A stretch of 64,000 nucleotides of DNA from Hyphomicrobiales bacterium (GTDB lineage Bacteria; Pseudomonadota; Alphaproteobacteria; Rhizobiales; Rhizobiaceae): NCBI GenBank assembly GCA_900473745.1, contig UCMW01000016.1, positions 1-64,000 of the forward strand, written 5' to 3'. A program made the position numbers and the translations under genes. This document shows positions 63,160-64,000 of the stretch, in pieces; the stretch's first letter is position 1, and each line of letters starts with the position of its first letter. The notes below the pieces were generated by a model. The model was given only the letters and a program-made list of their open reading frames with translations. It was not told the DNA's origin and made no database searches.

Positions 63160-64000
63160 TCACGCGGCTTCGGCGTTTTCGATCTTGATACCGAGGTGCG
63201 ACAGCGCCTGGTGGTAGGACCGATCGATCGCAGCAAACTTGGCGGATTGCCAGGTGAAATAGTCTTCGACGAAGCGCCTGGAGAGCAGCAGCTCGCCCCG
63301 GCGGCGCGGCTGCTCCCATGCGAGGAGTTCGTCGCTTTCTGCCTTCTTGAACATGCGTTTCAGGTTGGTGGTCGAGACCTGGTAGGTCTCGCTCAGCTCT
63401 ACCAGCGTGACCGGTCCGCAAGACGTGGTGGGTGCGGTACGCTCCACATTGTCGAGACGCGCGAAGAGGTCGTGGAGGATGATACCACCGAGGTCGGACC
63501 AGAGGAAATGGCCGATCGAATCCGGTGGCTCGAGCCATACAGGATCCGACACCATGATGTCGGCTCCGATCGGCTGGGCGATCAGGAAAATCCTCTCCTC
63601 TGCCAGAGAGGTCATTTCACGATTGCCGCCATCCAGACGATCGAGGCAGGCGAGATGTCCGTTGAACCAGCTGCGCAGGCCATTGAGACTGAGTTCCGTC
63701 GGCTCCAGAACGCGCACTCGCTTGTCCGGCACATCGGGCACGTCCCGGAGGAATTTGTAGGCGACCAGTTCGCTGAGGTAGGCCGTTGCAGTATTGCGGC
63801 TTGCTGCACCCAGGCGCATGACTGTCTCGACGAAACGCGTCGCCGTAAGGCCTGACAACGGATCGTTGCCTGTTCGGCGAAGTGCCAGCGCGAAGACGGA
63901 TTGCGTCATCAGCCATTTGCGGTGAGAAGCCTTGAGGCGCGACATGCGCGGGGTGCGCATGTGAATGCCGATAAGATGCTGTGCGATCTGCTTCTCGATG
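63160..64000 (-). CDS. hypothetical protein, 5' end beyond the window
   Basis: On the minus strand the frame is open from the window edge to the stop at 63160-63162; codons upstream of ATG 63960 (IEKQIAQHLIGIH) also read as protein, so the true start may lie outside. At least 266 residues are visible. I do not recognise the family. Predicted helix-turn-helix-like segments occur near the middle (LVELSETYQVSTTNLKRMFKKAESDELLAW) and near the N-terminus (RFVETVMRLGAASRNTATAYLSELV), so it may be a DNA-binding protein. Confidence 0.65.
   Translation of the reverse strand, partial: IEKQIAQHLIGIHMRTPRMSRLKASHRKWLMTQSVFALALRRTGNDPLSGLTATRFVETVMRLGAASRNTATAYLSELVAYKFLRDVPDVPDKRVRVLEPTELSLNGLRSWFNGHLACLDRLDGGNREMTSLAEERIFLIAQPIGADIMVSDPVWLEPPDSIGHFLWSDLGGIILHDLFARLDNVERTAPTTSCGPVTLVELSETYQVSTTNLKRMFKKAESDELLAWEQPRRRGELLLSRRFVEDYFTWQSAKFAAIDRSYHQALSHLGIKIENAEAA

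Overview
The window looks like a piece of an alphaproteobacterial chromosome, most likely a member of the Rhizobiaceae. The evidence is gene content and layout: hmuTUV with an IsdG-type haem oxygenase, usg, DUF1289 and DUF1289-linked aspartic protease genes, cobT/cobV, rhizobial-type MoaA and class II DAHP synthase, many GGDEF genes, and uniform high-GC codon use with GTG/TTG starts. It reads as core chromosome. I see no insertion sequence, integrase, prophage, plasmid replication gene or CRISPR array.

Layout. 1-153 is the 3' end of an unidentified gene. 441-2171: a TetR regulator with a palindrome just upstream, then ilvC (branched-chain amino acids). 2251-3465: a membrane diguanylate cyclase, divergent from a class I aminotransferase (3641-4864); a perfect 17-bp inverted repeat lies between them. 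4961-7801: a nuclease/phosphatase-fold protein, a NUDIX-like protein and a PhzF protein in a row. 7951-8026: tRNA-Lys(CTT). 8348-12226: haem uptake, with hmuTUV on one strand and a haem-degrading monooxygenase plus hutX on the other. 12348-15335: a large MscS channel and a small exported protein. 15486-17719: two paralogous double-receiver response regulators, the second with a GGDEF output. 17801-19485: a two-gene ABC exporter. 19493-22812: aspartic protease, DUF1289, cobV/cobT and diacylglycerol kinase.

22813-30846 holds a membrane histidine kinase, a nuclease-like protein, a uracil-DNA glycosylase relative, an Lrp regulator, a beta-hydroxyacid dehydrogenase, an unrecognised 504-residue membrane protein with a hairpin over its ribosome-binding region, a TPR-methyltransferase, DUF2270 and usg. 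31017-33530 is a polar amino acid ABC importer without its ATPase. 33884-36202 is an OmpA-family protein with a long Ala/Glu/Gln repeat. 36274-39564 is a probable operon of DMT and MFS transporters with mobA and mobB. 39793-44379 contains a chemoreceptor, moaA, a DUF971 gene and a MarR regulator. 44427-49974 has an alpha/beta hydrolase, a PPOX-type flavoprotein, another GGDEF protein, class I fumarase and a degenerate GGDEF protein. 50026-60326 has class II fumarase, an L,D-transpeptidase, gph, rpiA, DUF2059, glutathione reductase, a small membrane protein, an esterase-like protein and DAHP synthase. 60396-62537 is a TadE/TadG pair; a GFA protein and a protein running off the right edge close the window.

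Functional themes are central metabolism (ilvC, two fumarases, rpiA, gph, aroF), cofactors (cobT/cobV, moaA/mobA/mobB), haem iron acquisition, cell envelope (MscS, OmpA, L,D-transpeptidase, TadE/G, dgkA) and signalling (three intact GGDEF proteins, one degenerate one, two double receivers, one kinase, one chemoreceptor). No complete new multi-gene system is evident. The best leads are the paralogous double receivers with an Asn at one phosphoacceptor site, the orphan membrane protein with its leader hairpin, the 17-bp inverted repeat at 3556-3596, and shared TGTTCA/TGAACA palindromes near a MarR gene.
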